A stretch of DNA of 14,099 nucleotides, taken from Tannerella sp. Lineage in GTDB: Bacteria; Bacteroidota; Bacteroidia; Bacteroidales; Tannerellaceae. Below, piece by piece: positions 6,457-14,099 of this stretch (position 1 is the first letter of the stretch; each line of letters starts with the position of its first letter). Both the position numbers and the translations under genes were made by a program. The stretch covers positions 1 through 14,099 of the forward strand of contig JAITPL010000209.1 in assembly GCA_031289445.1 (NCBI GenBank), in the 5' to 3' direction. The notes under the pieces are model-generated. The model made no database searches and had not been told where the DNA came from. It saw only the letters and a list, made by a program, of their open reading frames with translations.

Positions 6457-7089
6457 TTACAATGGCTTGTATTCGACGTTCGTGAAGTAAGCCGTTTCAA
6501 TCACATCGTTCTCGTGCGAACAGACATACAGACCAACGTAGCACGAGACCGGGAGATTCAGTTCGATTTCGCCGGTAAACTCCTGCGGATACTTGCCCTT
6601 TGCCGTTTTCATGGCAATCTTGTCGCCCCGGCGTTCCAGATAGATGTAGTCGCCGTCTTTAGGCCCGACGACCTCTTTGGTCGCCTTGCCTGTTTCGGGA
6701 CGATACTGAAGCGAGGTCAGACCGTCGCCATGCACCGCCACATCAGCATACCGCGATTCTCCGGTAAGCGATTCGCGAATCATCACACCCACCTTGCGAT
6801 GCAGATTCACGCCTTTACCCTTGAACGACACGCGGGCGGATAGGGAGAAATTGCCTGTCGCCTTGCGCCATACGTAGAAGAACTCGTCGCTCTCTGCCCA
6901 GACGTTCTGTCCGGCTCCCGAAACAGTATATTTTCCGGCTGTGGCGTCGTATGCTACAGCGCCTTTCAACTTAGGGCTTCCTACATCGCCTGAGCCTTCA
7001 AATATCCCTGCGCCTCTCTTGTCGGCGCTCACAAACATAAACACGAAAATAACGGCGCATACGGCCTTGATTGATAACTTTGATTTCAT
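6457..7089 (-). CDS. Small secreted protein with predicted concanavalin-like (DUF1349-type) domain
   Basis: A 210-aa protein begins with a clear signal peptide (MKSKLSIKAVCAVIFVFMFVSADKRG), so it is exported. The mature part is a single beta-rich domain containing IFEGSGDVGSPKLKGAVAYDA, YTVSGAGQNVWAESDEFFYVWRKATGNFSLSARVSFKG, VGVMIRESL and YIYLERRGDKIAMK. This pattern (a damaged-by-convention 'N(I/V)W...D.F.Y.W....G.F.L.A.V' core with 'K.G.MIR.SL') resembles the DUF1349/concanavalin-like domains that are found alone or next to WD40-like TolB propellers in Bacteroidetes. Here it stands alone. The frame is open to an ATG at 7116, but the ATG at 7089 gives the proper signal peptide. It is the only gene here not obviously linked to its neighbours: it follows ftsW by 143 bp on the same strand and converges on the transport operon. 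Function unknown; glycan or protein binding is a guess. Confidence 0.75.
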   Translation of the reverse strand: MKSKLSIKAVCAVIFVFMFVSADKRGAGIFEGSGDVGSPKLKGAVAYDATAGKYTVSGAGQNVWAESDEFFYVWRKATGNFSLSARVSFKGKGVNLHRKVGVMIRESLTGESRYADVAVHGDGLTSLQYRPETGKATKEVVGPKDGDYIYLERRGDKIAMKTAKGKYPQEFTGEIELNLPVSCYVGLYVCSHENDVIETAYFTNVEYKPL

Positions 7090-7178
7090 AACATTTATTT
7101 TTAATTTTGTAATCATTCCTGCCTTGCAATCTTCAAATCCTCACAATTACGGACTCGGCTATCCCCTAACAGGTGAAA

Positions 7179-7197
7179 ATCAACGTTTTCTGTTGAT
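7179..7197 (-). terminator. Weak hairpin downstream of ftsW
   Basis: On the - strand, ATCAAC (7197-7192) and GTTGAT (7184-7179) can pair around a 7-base loop, followed by TTTC. The stem is short and AT-rich, so this is only a candidate for the 3' end of the ftsW transcript. If it works, the secreted-protein gene downstream needs its own promoter, but I found no convincing one in the 143-bp gap. Confidence 0.25.
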
Positions 7198-7232
7198 ATG
7201 AATCTTATTATGGGGATATATAACAATTCGGT

Positions 7233-8435
7233 TTATTCCGTTGATTTCACTGCATCCGCTGCTTCCGTGGCATCCGCTGTTTCCTCGATGGCGTCGTCTT
7301 CTTCGTTGCCCATACCGGCGCCAAAACGACTTACACTCAGGATAATACCAAAATATATACATGTCAGAACCGTAGATGTGCCGCCACGACTTATCAAGGG
7401 TAAGGGCTGGCCGGTTACAGGGATGAGATTGACGGCTACGGCCATGTTGATAAAGGCTTGAATGACAATTATTAAACCGCAGCCGAGAACCAGGTATTTG
7501 GGGAAGAGTTTTTCGCATCGTCGCGCAATTATTGCCACTCGAAACATCAACATGATATACAGTAACAACACGCCTATTCCACCGATTATCAGCCCCATCT
7601 CTTCGATAATGATGGCATAAATGAAGTCGGAAAAGGCTTGAGGCAGTATGTCGCGCTGTTTGCTGTTACCGGGCATCACACCCCAGAAACCTCCGTTAGC
7701 AATGGCTATCTTGGCATGGTTGACCTGAAAATCATCCTCGAAAACAGCCTCTTTGTCGTCCTTGCCGAAGTCCGAGATGCGTTCCTGCCAGGTTGTAAGG
7801 CGGTCGGGCAGATATTTTTCGGGCACAAACCTGATGGCTGTAAACGCCAATGCTCCCAAGATGACAAGCACGGCCGTTAGCTTCAGCATCTTTTTCATCG
7901 GTACCTGCCCGATAAACATCATGATGAAACAGACAAGGCCGAGAAGCGCCGATGTAGAGAAGTTGTCGGGAAGGATTAGTCCGCAGGTGAGAGCCACACC
8001 TGTGACGATTATCCAGAACGTGCGGTCGGGATTGAATCGCTCCTGCTTGCTAAGCATGAAAGCGACGAAAAGGATGCACGAAATCTTGGCTACTTCGGAG
8101 GGCTGAAACTGTATGCCGAAGATGTTTATCCAGCGATGGGCGTCGTTGAGACGGACTCCTATGATAGGGGTTACAAAGAGCAGTATTATTGATAGCAACA
8201 ACACACCTATGCCCACCGAGAAATACTTGCTCGGTATATTATGTACCAGCAGCACGCCGCAGAAACCGAAAAAGAGGAAACCGGCGTGGCGCATTATCGG
8301 CGTCCAGAAATGCGCTTGGCGATAGGCCAGAGTGCTTGTTGCGCTGTAAACCTCGACCAACGACACGAGGCACAACAGCATGAATATTATCCAGACAGAG
8401 CGGTCGCCCTTGAAAAGTTTATTTGCTAATTCCAT
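7233..8435 (-). CDS. ftsW: FtsW, septal peptidoglycan glycosyltransferase (SEDS family)
   Basis: This 400-aa, multi-pass inner-membrane protein polymerises glycan strands from lipid II at the division site, working with the FtsI transpeptidase encoded at the other end of this cluster. About ten hydrophobic segments are visible. SEDS motifs are DAHRWINIFGIQFQPSEVAK (98-117), LPDNFSTS (155-162), LPQAFSDFIYAIIIEEMG (264-281) with the likely catalytic Asp270, and TGQPLPLISRGGTS (341-354). These are closer to FtsW than RodA, and the dcw context agrees. The last ~25 residues are a low-complexity acidic, Ala/Thr-rich cytoplasmic tail (EEDDAIEETADATEAADAV). It follows murD after a 209-bp gap full of short repeats. 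In the usual dcw order murG would come next, but here an unrelated secreted-protein gene follows. Confidence 0.96.
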   Translation of the reverse strand: MELANKLFKGDRSVWIIFMLLCLVSLVEVYSATSTLAYRQAHFWTPIMRHAGFLFFGFCGVLLVHNIPSKYFSVGIGVLLLSIILLFVTPIIGVRLNDAHRWINIFGIQFQPSEVAKISCILFVAFMLSKQERFNPDRTFWIIVTGVALTCGLILPDNFSTSALLGLVCFIMMFIGQVPMKKMLKLTAVLVILGALAFTAIRFVPEKYLPDRLTTWQERISDFGKDDKEAVFEDDFQVNHAKIAIANGGFWGVMPGNSKQRDILPQAFSDFIYAIIIEEMGLIIGGIGVLLLYIMLMFRVAIIARRCEKLFPKYLVLGCGLIIVIQAFINMAVAVNLIPVTGQPLPLISRGGTSTVLTCIYFGIILSVSRFGAGMGNEEDDAIEETADATEAADAVKSTE

Positions 8436-8459
8436 ACATTAAAATTTTTATCAATAACA

Positions 8460-8543
8460 TTCTTTAACTGCGAAACTAAGTTCTTTAACTGTTAGATGAA
8501 GCTCTTTAACCGCGAGATGAAGTTCTTTAACTGCGAAACTAAG
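8460..8543. repeat. Four tandem copies of a 21-bp repeat
   Basis: Units begin at 8460, 8481, 8502 and 8523, all exactly 21 bp. Each opens with (T/C)TCTTTAAC and ends AAG. The first and fourth are identical; the middle two differ at several bases (GTTAGATGAAG, CGCGAGATGAAG). The array lies in the 209-bp murD-ftsW gap, immediately upstream of ftsW on the - strand, so it probably lies in the ftsW mRNA leader. I see no known regulatory motif in it. Confidence 0.92.
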
Positions 8544-8610
8544 TATGCCCCAAAAGGCAATTACACGAAAAAAAATCGCAAAATCCTTATATGCTTTTTA
8601 TCGCGCAGCT

Positions 8611-8643
8611 AATTGTCAATTCTCAATTGTCAATTCTCAATTG
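8611..8643. repeat. 14-bp tandem repeat (AATTGTCAATTCTC) directly after murD
   Basis: Two perfect copies of AATTGTCAATTCTC (8611-8624 and 8625-8638) plus a partial third (AATTG, 8639-8643) end one base before the murD stop codon. AATTGTCAATT-type simple repeats are common between genes in Bacteroidales in my experience. Each unit contains the short palindrome CAATTG or the near-palindrome AATTGTCAATT, so small hairpins are possible, but there is no T-run to make a standard terminator. Confidence 0.9.
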
Positions 8644-8644
8644 C

Positions 8645-10027
8645 TTACAGCTTTCTGACGCATTTCTTGAACTGATTACCGCGGTCTTCGTAGTTATTGA
8701 AGAGGTCGAAACTTGCGCAGCAGGGCGAGAGCAGCACCGAGTCGCCTTTCAGGGCTATTGTATAAGCCTTATCGACCGCTTCCTGCATTGAGCGGGCATC
8801 CTCGATGTTCGCTACCTTGCCGTCGAAGAAAGCGTGCAGTTTAGAGTTGTCTATACCGAGAAAAATAAGCGCCCGCGCCTTCTTGACTGCGAGGTTTTCT
8901 ATCTCGGTATAATCGTTGCCCTTGTCGCTGCCTCCGAGTATCAGTACGAGCGGCGTAGTGATGCTTTGCAGCGCATACCAGCAGGAGTTGACGTTAGTGG
9001 CTTTCGAGTCGTTGATATAATCGACCCCTCGCACTCGCGCAACCATTTCGAGTCGATGCTCGACGCCCGCAAAGTCGCTTAGCGAGGCTCTAATCCTGTC
9101 GTCATGAATATCGAGCACACGTGCAGCGATGCCCGCCGCCAACGAATTGTACAGATTGTGCGTTCCTTTGAGTGATAATAATTCTCTCTCCATCGTATAT
9201 TTGTTATTAATTAATTCAATGATAAACCGACCGTTTGAAACATATCCCGCGAGGCCTCCGCCTTCGCTTGCGGTTTCGGTTTCGCCTCCGATTGAGGTTT
9301 CGGCAAAGGGATATAGCCTTGCTTGAGGGTGAAATTTTTCGATGCCGCGGCGTATCGTCGGGTCGTCGTTCCAAAAGATAAAAGCATCCTCCGAAGTCTG
9401 GTTTTGGATGATACGCATTTTGGCGTCCGCATATTCCTGAAAATCATAGTGATAGCGGTCAAGATGGTCGGGGGTAATATTGAGCAGGATAGCTATGTCG
9501 GCCTTGAAATCGAACATGTTATCAAGCTGAAAACTGCTTAGCTCTATAACATAGTACCGATGCGGGGTTTCGGCTACCTGCAACGCGAGACTTGCGCCTA
9601 CGTTACCTGCCAGACCTACGTCCAGACCTGCCTCTTTCAATATGTGATACGTCAACATCGTCGTTGTAGTCTTGCCGTTGCTGCCTGTGATGCAAATCAT
9701 TAGTGCATCCGTGTAACGACCGGCAAATTCTATTTCCGAAATGATATGTATGTTGTGTGATATAATCTGCTGAATGACAGGCGCTTTATCGGGTATGCCG
9801 GGGCTTTTGACGACCTCGTCGGCATTAAGTATTTTTTCGAGAGTATGCCCCCCGGCTTCCCACTCTATACCGTGCATTTCGAGCATCTCGCGATACTCCG
9901 GTTTGATAACCGACGAATCGGAAAGAAAAACGTCGAAGCCCTGTTTTTGGGCAAGGATGGCAGCTCCGGCACCGCTTTCGCCGCCTCCAAGTATGACAAT
10001 TCGATTATTCCCTTTTGTATTCGACAT
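8645..10027 (-). CDS. murD: MurD, UDP-N-acetylmuramoyl-L-alanine:D-glutamate ligase
   Basis: This 460-aa cytoplasmic Mur ligase adds D-glutamate to UDP-MurNAc-L-Ala, consuming ATP. The N-terminal Rossmann-like domain has ILGGGESGAGAA (12-23) and KSPGIP (74-79). The central ATPase domain has GSNGKTTTT (115-123), NVGASL (142-147), ELSSFQLD (162-169), NITPDHLDRY (183-192) and the carbamylated-lysine site YADAKM (199-204). The C-terminal domain has HRLE (324-327), NDSKATN (339-345), GGSDKG (365-370) and SPCCASFDLF (434-443). A Gly/Glu/Thr-rich insert (SIGGETETASEGGGLAG, 245-261) makes it slightly longer than E. coli MurD. It starts 5 bp after the ORF6N gene stop, so the two are almost certainly co-transcribed. 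Confidence 0.97.
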   Translation of the reverse strand: MSNTKGNNRIVILGGGESGAGAAILAQKQGFDVFLSDSSVIKPEYREMLEMHGIEWEAGGHTLEKILNADEVVKSPGIPDKAPVIQQIISHNIHIISEIEFAGRYTDALMICITGSNGKTTTTMLTYHILKEAGLDVGLAGNVGASLALQVAETPHRYYVIELSSFQLDNMFDFKADIAILLNITPDHLDRYHYDFQEYADAKMRIIQNQTSEDAFIFWNDDPTIRRGIEKFHPQARLYPFAETSIGGETETASEGGGLAGYVSNGRFIIELINNKYTMERELLSLKGTHNLYNSLAAGIAARVLDIHDDRIRASLSDFAGVEHRLEMVARVRGVDYINDSKATNVNSCWYALQSITTPLVLILGGSDKGNDYTEIENLAVKKARALIFLGIDNSKLHAFFDGKVANIEDARSMQEAVDKAYTIALKGDSVLLSPCCASFDLFNNYEDRGNQFKKCVRKL

Positions 10028-10032
10028 AGTGT

Positions 10033-10602
10033 TTACTCCGATTTTCTTTTAACAGTATGTTTCAGCTTCAAGAGCGCGAGGTTGATTTCGATACTTGTTT
10101 CAGTATTCGTCGTTTTCAAGCCGTCGTCCAAAAGGTCGGAGATGAGTTCACCGCTTTTCTGCATAAGCGATTTCTGTTTCACCTTATCGTCCATGCTATC
10201 ATGCAATTCGTTGATAACGCGCGACAATTCTCTCATTTTCGCAAAGGCTTCGACGATGGCGATGGTGGTTCGGGTGGCAGCCGGACTTTTCAGGATGGTC
10301 GCCAACATGTACAAGCCTTTTTCGGTAAAGGCTTTAGGCAACACTCTCGTTTTTGCCATATTTGCGGTCAAAATTTTTGACCGCAAACCTATAAACTCCT
10401 TATTGTCAATCTCAATAAGATACCCTTGAGGAAACTTATCCGGATTATTTTTCACCGCCTGATTAATCTCCTTGGTCTGCACGCCATAAAGCGCCGCCAC
10501 ATCGCTATCTATAATGACTTGTGTGTCGCGGATAGTGATGATTTTTTCTTCTACTGCATTAAAATTCAGCAAGTTGCTTTTGATACTCTTGTTTTCTTCC
10601 AT
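10033..10602 (-). CDS. ORF6N-domain protein inside the dcw cluster
   Basis: A 189-aa cytoplasmic protein with an ORF6N domain at about residues 18-105 (EEKIITIRDTQVIIDSDVAALYGVQTKEINQAVKNNPDKFPQGY, in part, then TEKGLYMLATIL). The C-terminal half (108-185) is helical and charged, probably a coiled coil (AFAKMRELSRVINELHDSMDD). ORF6N is a presumed DNA-binding domain first described in phage and large-DNA-virus proteins related to KilA-N and Rha, and single-domain versions are scattered through Bacteroidetes chromosomes. Its start lies 29 bp after the mraY stop and its stop 5 bp before murD, so it is inserted in the middle of the cell-wall operon without breaking either gene. A regulatory role, a domesticated phage remnant, or a neutral passenger are all possible. 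No integrase or other phage gene is next to it. Confidence 0.85.
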   Translation of the reverse strand: MEENKSIKSNLLNFNAVEEKIITIRDTQVIIDSDVAALYGVQTKEINQAVKNNPDKFPQGYLIEIDNKEFIGLRSKILTANMAKTRVLPKAFTEKGLYMLATILKSPAATRTTIAIVEAFAKMRELSRVINELHDSMDDKVKQKSLMQKSGELISDLLDDGLKTTNTETSIEINLALLKLKHTVKRKSE

Positions 10603-10631
10603 AATTTTATATTTATCGTCTTACTTGTTGC

Positions 10632-11894
10632 TTATCGAACTTTTAGTGTAACAATAGTGATGGCGGCCAATACAATGCAAATCAACCAGAACCGGACAAC
10701 AATTTTCGATTCGGGCACAATATTATAAGGTTTTTGTATCAAAGCCTGTATCCCTGAAAGACCTTTTTTCTGAAAATGATGATGCAGAGGCGTCATTTTG
10801 AATATCCGCCTGCCCTCTCCATATTTGCGTTTGGTATATTTGAAATAACACACCTGAAACATTACCGAAAGGCTCTCTACAAGGAAGATTGCGCACAGTA
10901 TAGGTATAAGCAGTTCTTTGCGGATAATGATAGCGAAAACGGCGATAATGCCACCGAGGGTAAGGCTGCCGGTGTCGCCCATAAAAACCTGCGCCGGATA
11001 GGAATTATACCACAGGAAGCCCATAGTTGCCCCTATAAAGGCAGCCGCGAAGATAACAAGTTCTTCGGCTCCGGGCAGGAACATGATATTGAGGAATGAA
11101 GCGTATTCTATATGCGAGGACATATAGGCCAGGATGCCGAGAGCCACGCCTATGATTGCCGACGAACCCGCTGCCAGACCGTCAAGTCCGTCGGTCAGGT
11201 TAGCGCCGTTGGATACCGCCGTAACGATAAAAATCACTATCAATATGAAGAATAGCCATGTCAGTTCATCCTTCCATTCACCTGCCCACGAGGCCAACTT
11301 TGCATAGTCGAAATTGTTGTTTTTGATGAAGGGGATAGTCGTTTTGGTTGACTTGGTCGCCGAAGGATGAATTTGTACTGCCTCGATGATGTTCTCGTGG
11401 TTTGTAACCTCCACATTCTCGCGTATTACCGCATCGGGACTAAGATAGAGCGTCATCCCTACTATCAGTCCCAAGCCTGTTTGCGCCACAATCTTGAACT
11501 TGCCGTGCAAGCCTTCTTTGTCCTTCTTGAAGACCTTGATGTAATCGTCGGCAAAGCCCAGAATGCCAAGCCAAACGGTAGTTATCAGCATTAAGATGAT
11601 ATAAACGTTGTTGAGCCGCGTGAAAAGCAGCACAGGGATTAGGATTGCGATGATGATGATGATACCGCCCATCGTAGGCACGCCTTTTTTGCTAAATTGG
11701 CCTTCGAGATCAAGGTCGCGTATGGTCTCGCCAATCTGCAGGACTTGCAGTTTGTTGATGATGCGTCGCCCGATGGCTGTCGAGATAAACAGCGCAAAAA
11801 CAAGCGCCAAGCCCGACCTGAACGAGATGTACTTGAACATCCCCGCTCCGGGCATATCTATTCGGTCTAAATAAGCAAAAAGGTCATATAACAT
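10632..11894 (-). CDS. mraY: MraY, phospho-MurNAc-pentapeptide translocase
   Basis: This 420-aa integral membrane enzyme transfers phospho-MurNAc-pentapeptide from UDP to undecaprenyl phosphate, making lipid I. Signature motifs are all present: [10 protein letters not shown] (69-78), FADDYIK with the catalytic-site Asp pair (114-120), [18 protein letters not shown] (228-245), [12 protein letters not shown] (304-315) and [12 protein letters not shown] (367-378). About ten transmembrane segments are visible. It is about 60 residues longer than E. coli MraY. The extra part is a hydrophilic segment (about 156-209, [20 protein letters not shown] onward) between two membrane helices, predicted to face the periplasm; I believe this is a normal Bacteroidetes feature. 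Its 5' gap to murE (179 bp) carries a 28-bp tandem array. Confidence 0.97.
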   Translation of the reverse strand: MLYDLFAYLDRIDMPGAGMFKYISFRSGLALVFALFISTAIGRRIINKLQVLQIGETIRDLDLEGQFSKKGVPTMGGIIIIIAILIPVLLFTRLNNVYIILMLITTVWLGILGFADDYIKVFKKDKEGLHGKFKIVAQTGLGLIVGMTLYLSPDAVIRENVEVTNHENIIEAVQIHPSATKSTKTTIPFIKNNNFDYAKLASWAGEWKDELTWLFFILIVIFIVTAVSNGANLTDGLDGLAAGSSAIIGVALGILAYMSSHIEYASFLNIMFLPGAEELVIFAAAFIGATMGFLWYNSYPAQVFMGDTGSLTLGGIIAVFAIIIRKELLIPILCAIFLVESLSVMFQVCYFKYTKRKYGEGRRIFKMTPLHHHFQKKGLSGIQALIQKPYNIVPESKIVVRFWLICIVLAAITIVTLKVR

Positions 11895-11929
11895 TGAACT
11901 GATTTTAAATGATTTCTAAATTCTTATAA

Positions 11930-12062
11930 CATAGTCAAACGTAAGGGGTTGCTTCTACCATGGTCAACCGCAAGGGTTGCTTTTACTATGGTCAACTGCA
12001 AGAGTTGCTTCTAACATAGTCAACCGCAAGAGTTGCTTTTACCATGGTCAACCGCAAGAGTT
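11930..12062. repeat. Tandem 28/29-bp repeat, nearly five copies
   Basis: Units begin at 11930, 11959, 11987, 12015 and 12043 (one 29-bp step, then three of 28 bp), the last one being partial. Each opens (C/T)AT(A/G)GTCAA(A/C) and continues with CGCAAGAGTTGCTT or close variants. Two copies carry the palindrome ACCATGGT. There are no unique spacers between units, so this is not a CRISPR array. It lies in the 179-bp murE-mraY gap, in the presumed mraY leader. No promoter or terminator is evident within it. Confidence 0.92.
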
Positions 12063-12073
12063 TTCCCTTATTT

Positions 12074-13540
12074 CTAACTTCTACTTTCTAACTTTATAAC
12101 CGTTTCTTTGTCGTCGAAGTGGTGTTTGACGCCTTTGACATCCTGATAGTCTTCGTGGCCTTTGCCGGCTATCAGCACCACATCGCCTTTCTGTGCAAGC
12201 GTCAGGGCAAGTTTGATAGCCTCCTTGCGGTCGGTTATACGAAACATTGTCTTGCGCTCTTCTTCGTTCAAACCGGCAACCATATCGTCAAGTATAGCCT
12301 CAGGCTCCTCGAAGCGCGGGTTATCGGAGGTCAGTATCAGTCGGGTACTGCGTCTTGCCGCTTCGCGAGCCATCAGTGGACGCTTGCCCTTGTCGCGATT
12401 ACCGCCTGCCCCGACAACGGTAATAATCTGGCTGTCGTTCGTTCTCTCAATTTCGTTTATCGTATCCAGCACATTGATCAGTGCGTCGGGCGTATGGGCA
12501 TAATCGACAATAGCCGTAACCCCTTTGGACGTATGGATGGTTTCGAAGCGACCCGCAACCGGATGCAATGCCGAGAGAGCTATCAGCGCCTCTTCGCTGT
12601 CCTCGCCAAGCGCTACCGTCGCCCCATAGACCGCCAGCAGATTATAGACATTGAAACGGCCTGCGAAGTGAGTGAACACATCCCGACCGTTAATTATCAT
12701 TTCCGTGCCGTCGATATGCGTTTCGATAATTTTCGACTTGAAATCCGCCGCCGTTCGCAGAGAATAGGTCAATCGCTTCGCCACAGTGTTTTGCAACATC
12801 ACCTCGCCGGTTTTATCATCTACATTAGTGAGTGCAAAAGCCTTGCCGGGAAGCTCGTCGAAGAAAGTCTTCTTCGCTTTCAGATAATTATCTACTGTTC
12901 CGTGATAATCAAGATGGTCGCGGGTAAGATTAGTAAATATACCGCCGTCGAAATCAATGCCTGCGATGCGTTTCTGGTCAATCGCGTGCGAGCTTACTTC
13001 CATAAAGGCATATTCGCAGCCTGCATCAACCATCTCGGCCATAAGGCGGTGGATAGTCAGCGGGTCGGGCGTAGTATGCTCCGTAGGCGAGGGTTTGCCG
13101 TCAATATAGTTGCAGACGGTTGAGAGCAGACCCGCCTTGTAACCGAGCCTGCGGAAGATATCGTAGAGCAGGGTGGCAATAGTCGTCTTGCCGTTAGTGC
13201 CGGTAACGCCCACAACCTTCATCCGGCGCGAGGGGTTGCCATACCATCCCGAAGCCAGCAGACCCAAGGCCAGTGCCGGGTCAGGCACATTAACGACAAC
13301 AATATCGGCATTGTCGGCGAGAGTTGAAAGCCTCTCGCAGTCGCACACAATAACCGCTGCGCCCTGTTCTATGGCTTTATCTACAAAGTCATGCCCATCT
13401 ACCGCCGTCCCCTTGACCGCCACGAACAGCGATCCTGAGCCTACCTTGCGCGAATCCGACTGAACATCAGATATTTCGACGTCAGGAATATTCTCGCCGG
13501 CCGAGCCAAAAGCATTAATCAGTAACTCGCTTAATTTCAT
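12074..13540 (-). CDS. murE: MurE, UDP-MurNAc-L-Ala-D-Glu:meso-diaminopimelate ligase
   Basis: This 488-aa cytoplasmic Mur ligase adds the third residue of the peptidoglycan stem peptide. Domain order is N-terminal UDP-binding ([17 protein letters not shown], 28-44), central ATPase ([15 protein letters not shown], 111-125; EHTTPDPL, 154-161; [11 protein letters not shown], 181-191; [13 protein letters not shown], 202-214; carbamylated-Lys site KAKK, 221-224) and C-terminal (GRFETI, 330-335; [10 protein letters not shown], 345-354; [14 protein letters not shown], 377-390; GKGHEDYQ near the end). DNPR at 406-409 is the motif of enzymes that add meso-diaminopimelate, predicting DAP-type peptidoglycan. 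The stop lies in a TTCTAACTT-rich stretch, so the last residues (KLESRS) may have been shaped by simple-repeat expansion. The start is 42 bp after the ftsI stop. Confidence 0.97.
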   Translation of the reverse strand: MKLSELLINAFGSAGENIPDVEISDVQSDSRKVGSGSLFVAVKGTAVDGHDFVDKAIEQGAAVIVCDCERLSTLADNADIVVVNVPDPALALGLLASGWYGNPSRRMKVVGVTGTNGKTTIATLLYDIFRRLGYKAGLLSTVCNYIDGKPSPTEHTTPDPLTIHRLMAEMVDAGCEYAFMEVSSHAIDQKRIAGIDFDGGIFTNLTRDHLDYHGTVDNYLKAKKTFFDELPGKAFALTNVDDKTGEVMLQNTVAKRLTYSLRTAADFKSKIIETHIDGTEMIINGRDVFTHFAGRFNVYNLLAVYGATVALGEDSEEALIALSALHPVAGRFETIHTSKGVTAIVDYAHTPDALINVLDTINEIERTNDSQIITVVGAGGNRDKGKRPLMAREAARRSTRLILTSDNPRFEEPEAILDDMVAGLNEEERKTMFRITDRKEAIKLALTLAQKGDVVLIAGKGHEDYQDVKGVKHHFDDKETVIKLESRS

Positions 13541-13582
13541 ACTTATATAATTTCATTTTTCAGTTTATATTGTTTTCTTAAT

Positions 13583-14099
13583 TTAATTCAAAGTCAGAGA
13601 AACAGTCTGCCCTGTAGCCGCCTTGCTGCCTCCACTTATAGACTGCTTTACAACGCTTCCGTGACCTGTGAGCGAGACCCGCAAACCGCATTTCTCCATT
13701 GCGTAAACCGCATCTATAGCGCCCATGCCTACGACGTTCGGCACCAAGTCGCCTTTCAGTTTATTAACCGTCTTGAAGTCGCCATTCAACACTTTAGCCT
13801 TGCTTACTCTCGCCGAGTCGCGCGGCATATCGGCTACATCAACTACCGTGCAACCGGCATAAATCTTCTCGGCTATCTCTTTCACAACCGTACCGCACAT
13901 CGTGCCGCCCGAAGGCAGTCCGTTGCGAGGGCGGGTGATAGTAACTATGCAGGTGTAGAGTGGTTTTTCGTAAGGAAAATAGCCGCAAAACGCGACGTTA
14001 TGCCCGATAACGCTTCCACCTTGCTGTATCTGTGCCGTGCCGGTCTTGCCTGCTATCGTTATCACCTCCGACTTGGCCGGTTTGCCTGTACCGTCACGC
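13583..14099 (-). CDS. ftsI: FtsI/PBP3-type septal transpeptidase, C-terminal part (runs off the window)
   Basis: This is the 3' end (about 172 codons) of a class B penicillin-binding protein gene; the start lies beyond the right edge. The visible protein begins RDGTGKPAKSEVITIAGKTG, so the KTGTAQ active-site motif of the transpeptidase domain is present soon after the edge, followed by the end of that domain (FCGYFPYEKPLYTCIVTITRP, in part). After a linker comes a C-terminal PASTA domain (LVPNVVGMGAIDAVYAMEKCG ... TVSLTLN, in part), as is usual for Bacteroidetes FtsI. The enzyme cross-links new wall at the septum with FtsW. Its place just upstream of murE fits the standard dcw order and separates it from elongation PBPs. 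Confidence 0.93.
   Translation of the reverse strand, partial: RDGTGKPAKSEVITIAGKTGTAQIQQGGSVIGHNVAFCGYFPYEKPLYTCIVTITRPRNGLPSGGTMCGTVVKEIAEKIYAGCTVVDVADMPRDSARVSKAKVLNGDFKTVNKLKGDLVPNVVGMGAIDAVYAMEKCGLRVSLTGHGSVVKQSISGGSKAATGQTVSLTLN

Noticed and set aside
6027..6500. Open frames through the 61-bp repeats on both strands (6027-6500 minus, 6245-6490 and 6382-6843 plus)
   Set aside because: They exist because the repeat lacks stops in those frames; they overlap well-supported genes and encode only low-quality repeated Arg/Gln-rich sequence.
10033..10602. Prophage or mobile element carrying the ORF6N gene
   Set aside because: No integrase, transposase, attachment-site repeats or other phage genes flank it; the neighbouring wall genes are intact and directly adjacent.
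11930..12062. CRISPR array
   Set aside because: Units follow each other directly with no unique spacers, and there are no cas genes nearby.
12119..13123. 334-codon open frame antisense to murE
   Set aside because: Shadow of a well-supported, conserved gene on the other strand.

Overview
The window looks like chromosomal DNA from a member of the Bacteroidota, probably order Bacteroidales. Pointers are the long MraY with an extra periplasmic segment, FtsI ending in a PASTA domain, MurE with the DNPR (meso-diaminopimelate) motif, an ORF6N-domain protein, A/T-rich start regions without strong Shine-Dalgarno sequences, and AATTGTCAATT-type simple repeats between genes. I cannot name a species. 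No rRNA, tRNA, CRISPR array or transposase was seen.

Left half, + strand (about 124-6248): a small ModE-type DNA-binding protein followed by five tightly spaced genes. These are a BtuC/FecCD-family permease, a divergent SUMT/CobA-like tetrapyrrole methylase, a TonB-dependent outer-membrane receptor, a substrate-binding lipoprotein and a FecE/BtuD-type ATPase. Together they form a complete route across both membranes. The substrate is not obvious from the transporter genes, which look like a 'siderophore/cobalamin' set. However, the gap between the regulator and the permease holds a perfect inverted repeat, CGTTAT-N12-ATAACG, with the half-sites and spacing of the E. coli ModE operator as I remember it. 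My main proposal is therefore a ModE-controlled, TonB-dependent molybdate or tungstate uptake system that includes a methyltransferase of unknown purpose.

Middle (6249-7232): three 61-bp tandem repeats, then a convergent gene on the - strand for a small secreted protein with a predicted concanavalin-like fold.

Right half, - strand (14099 down to 7233): part of the division and cell wall (dcw) cluster in transcription order ftsI (3' part only), murE, mraY, an ORF6N-domain gene, murD, ftsW. These genes make the lipid-linked peptidoglycan precursor (MurE, MurD, MraY) and polymerise and cross-link septal wall (FtsW, FtsI). Two departures from the usual order stand out: the ORF6N gene between mraY and murD, and the absence of murG after ftsW. 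The murE-mraY and murD-ftsW gaps carry unrelated short tandem arrays (28 bp, and 21 bp plus 14 bp).
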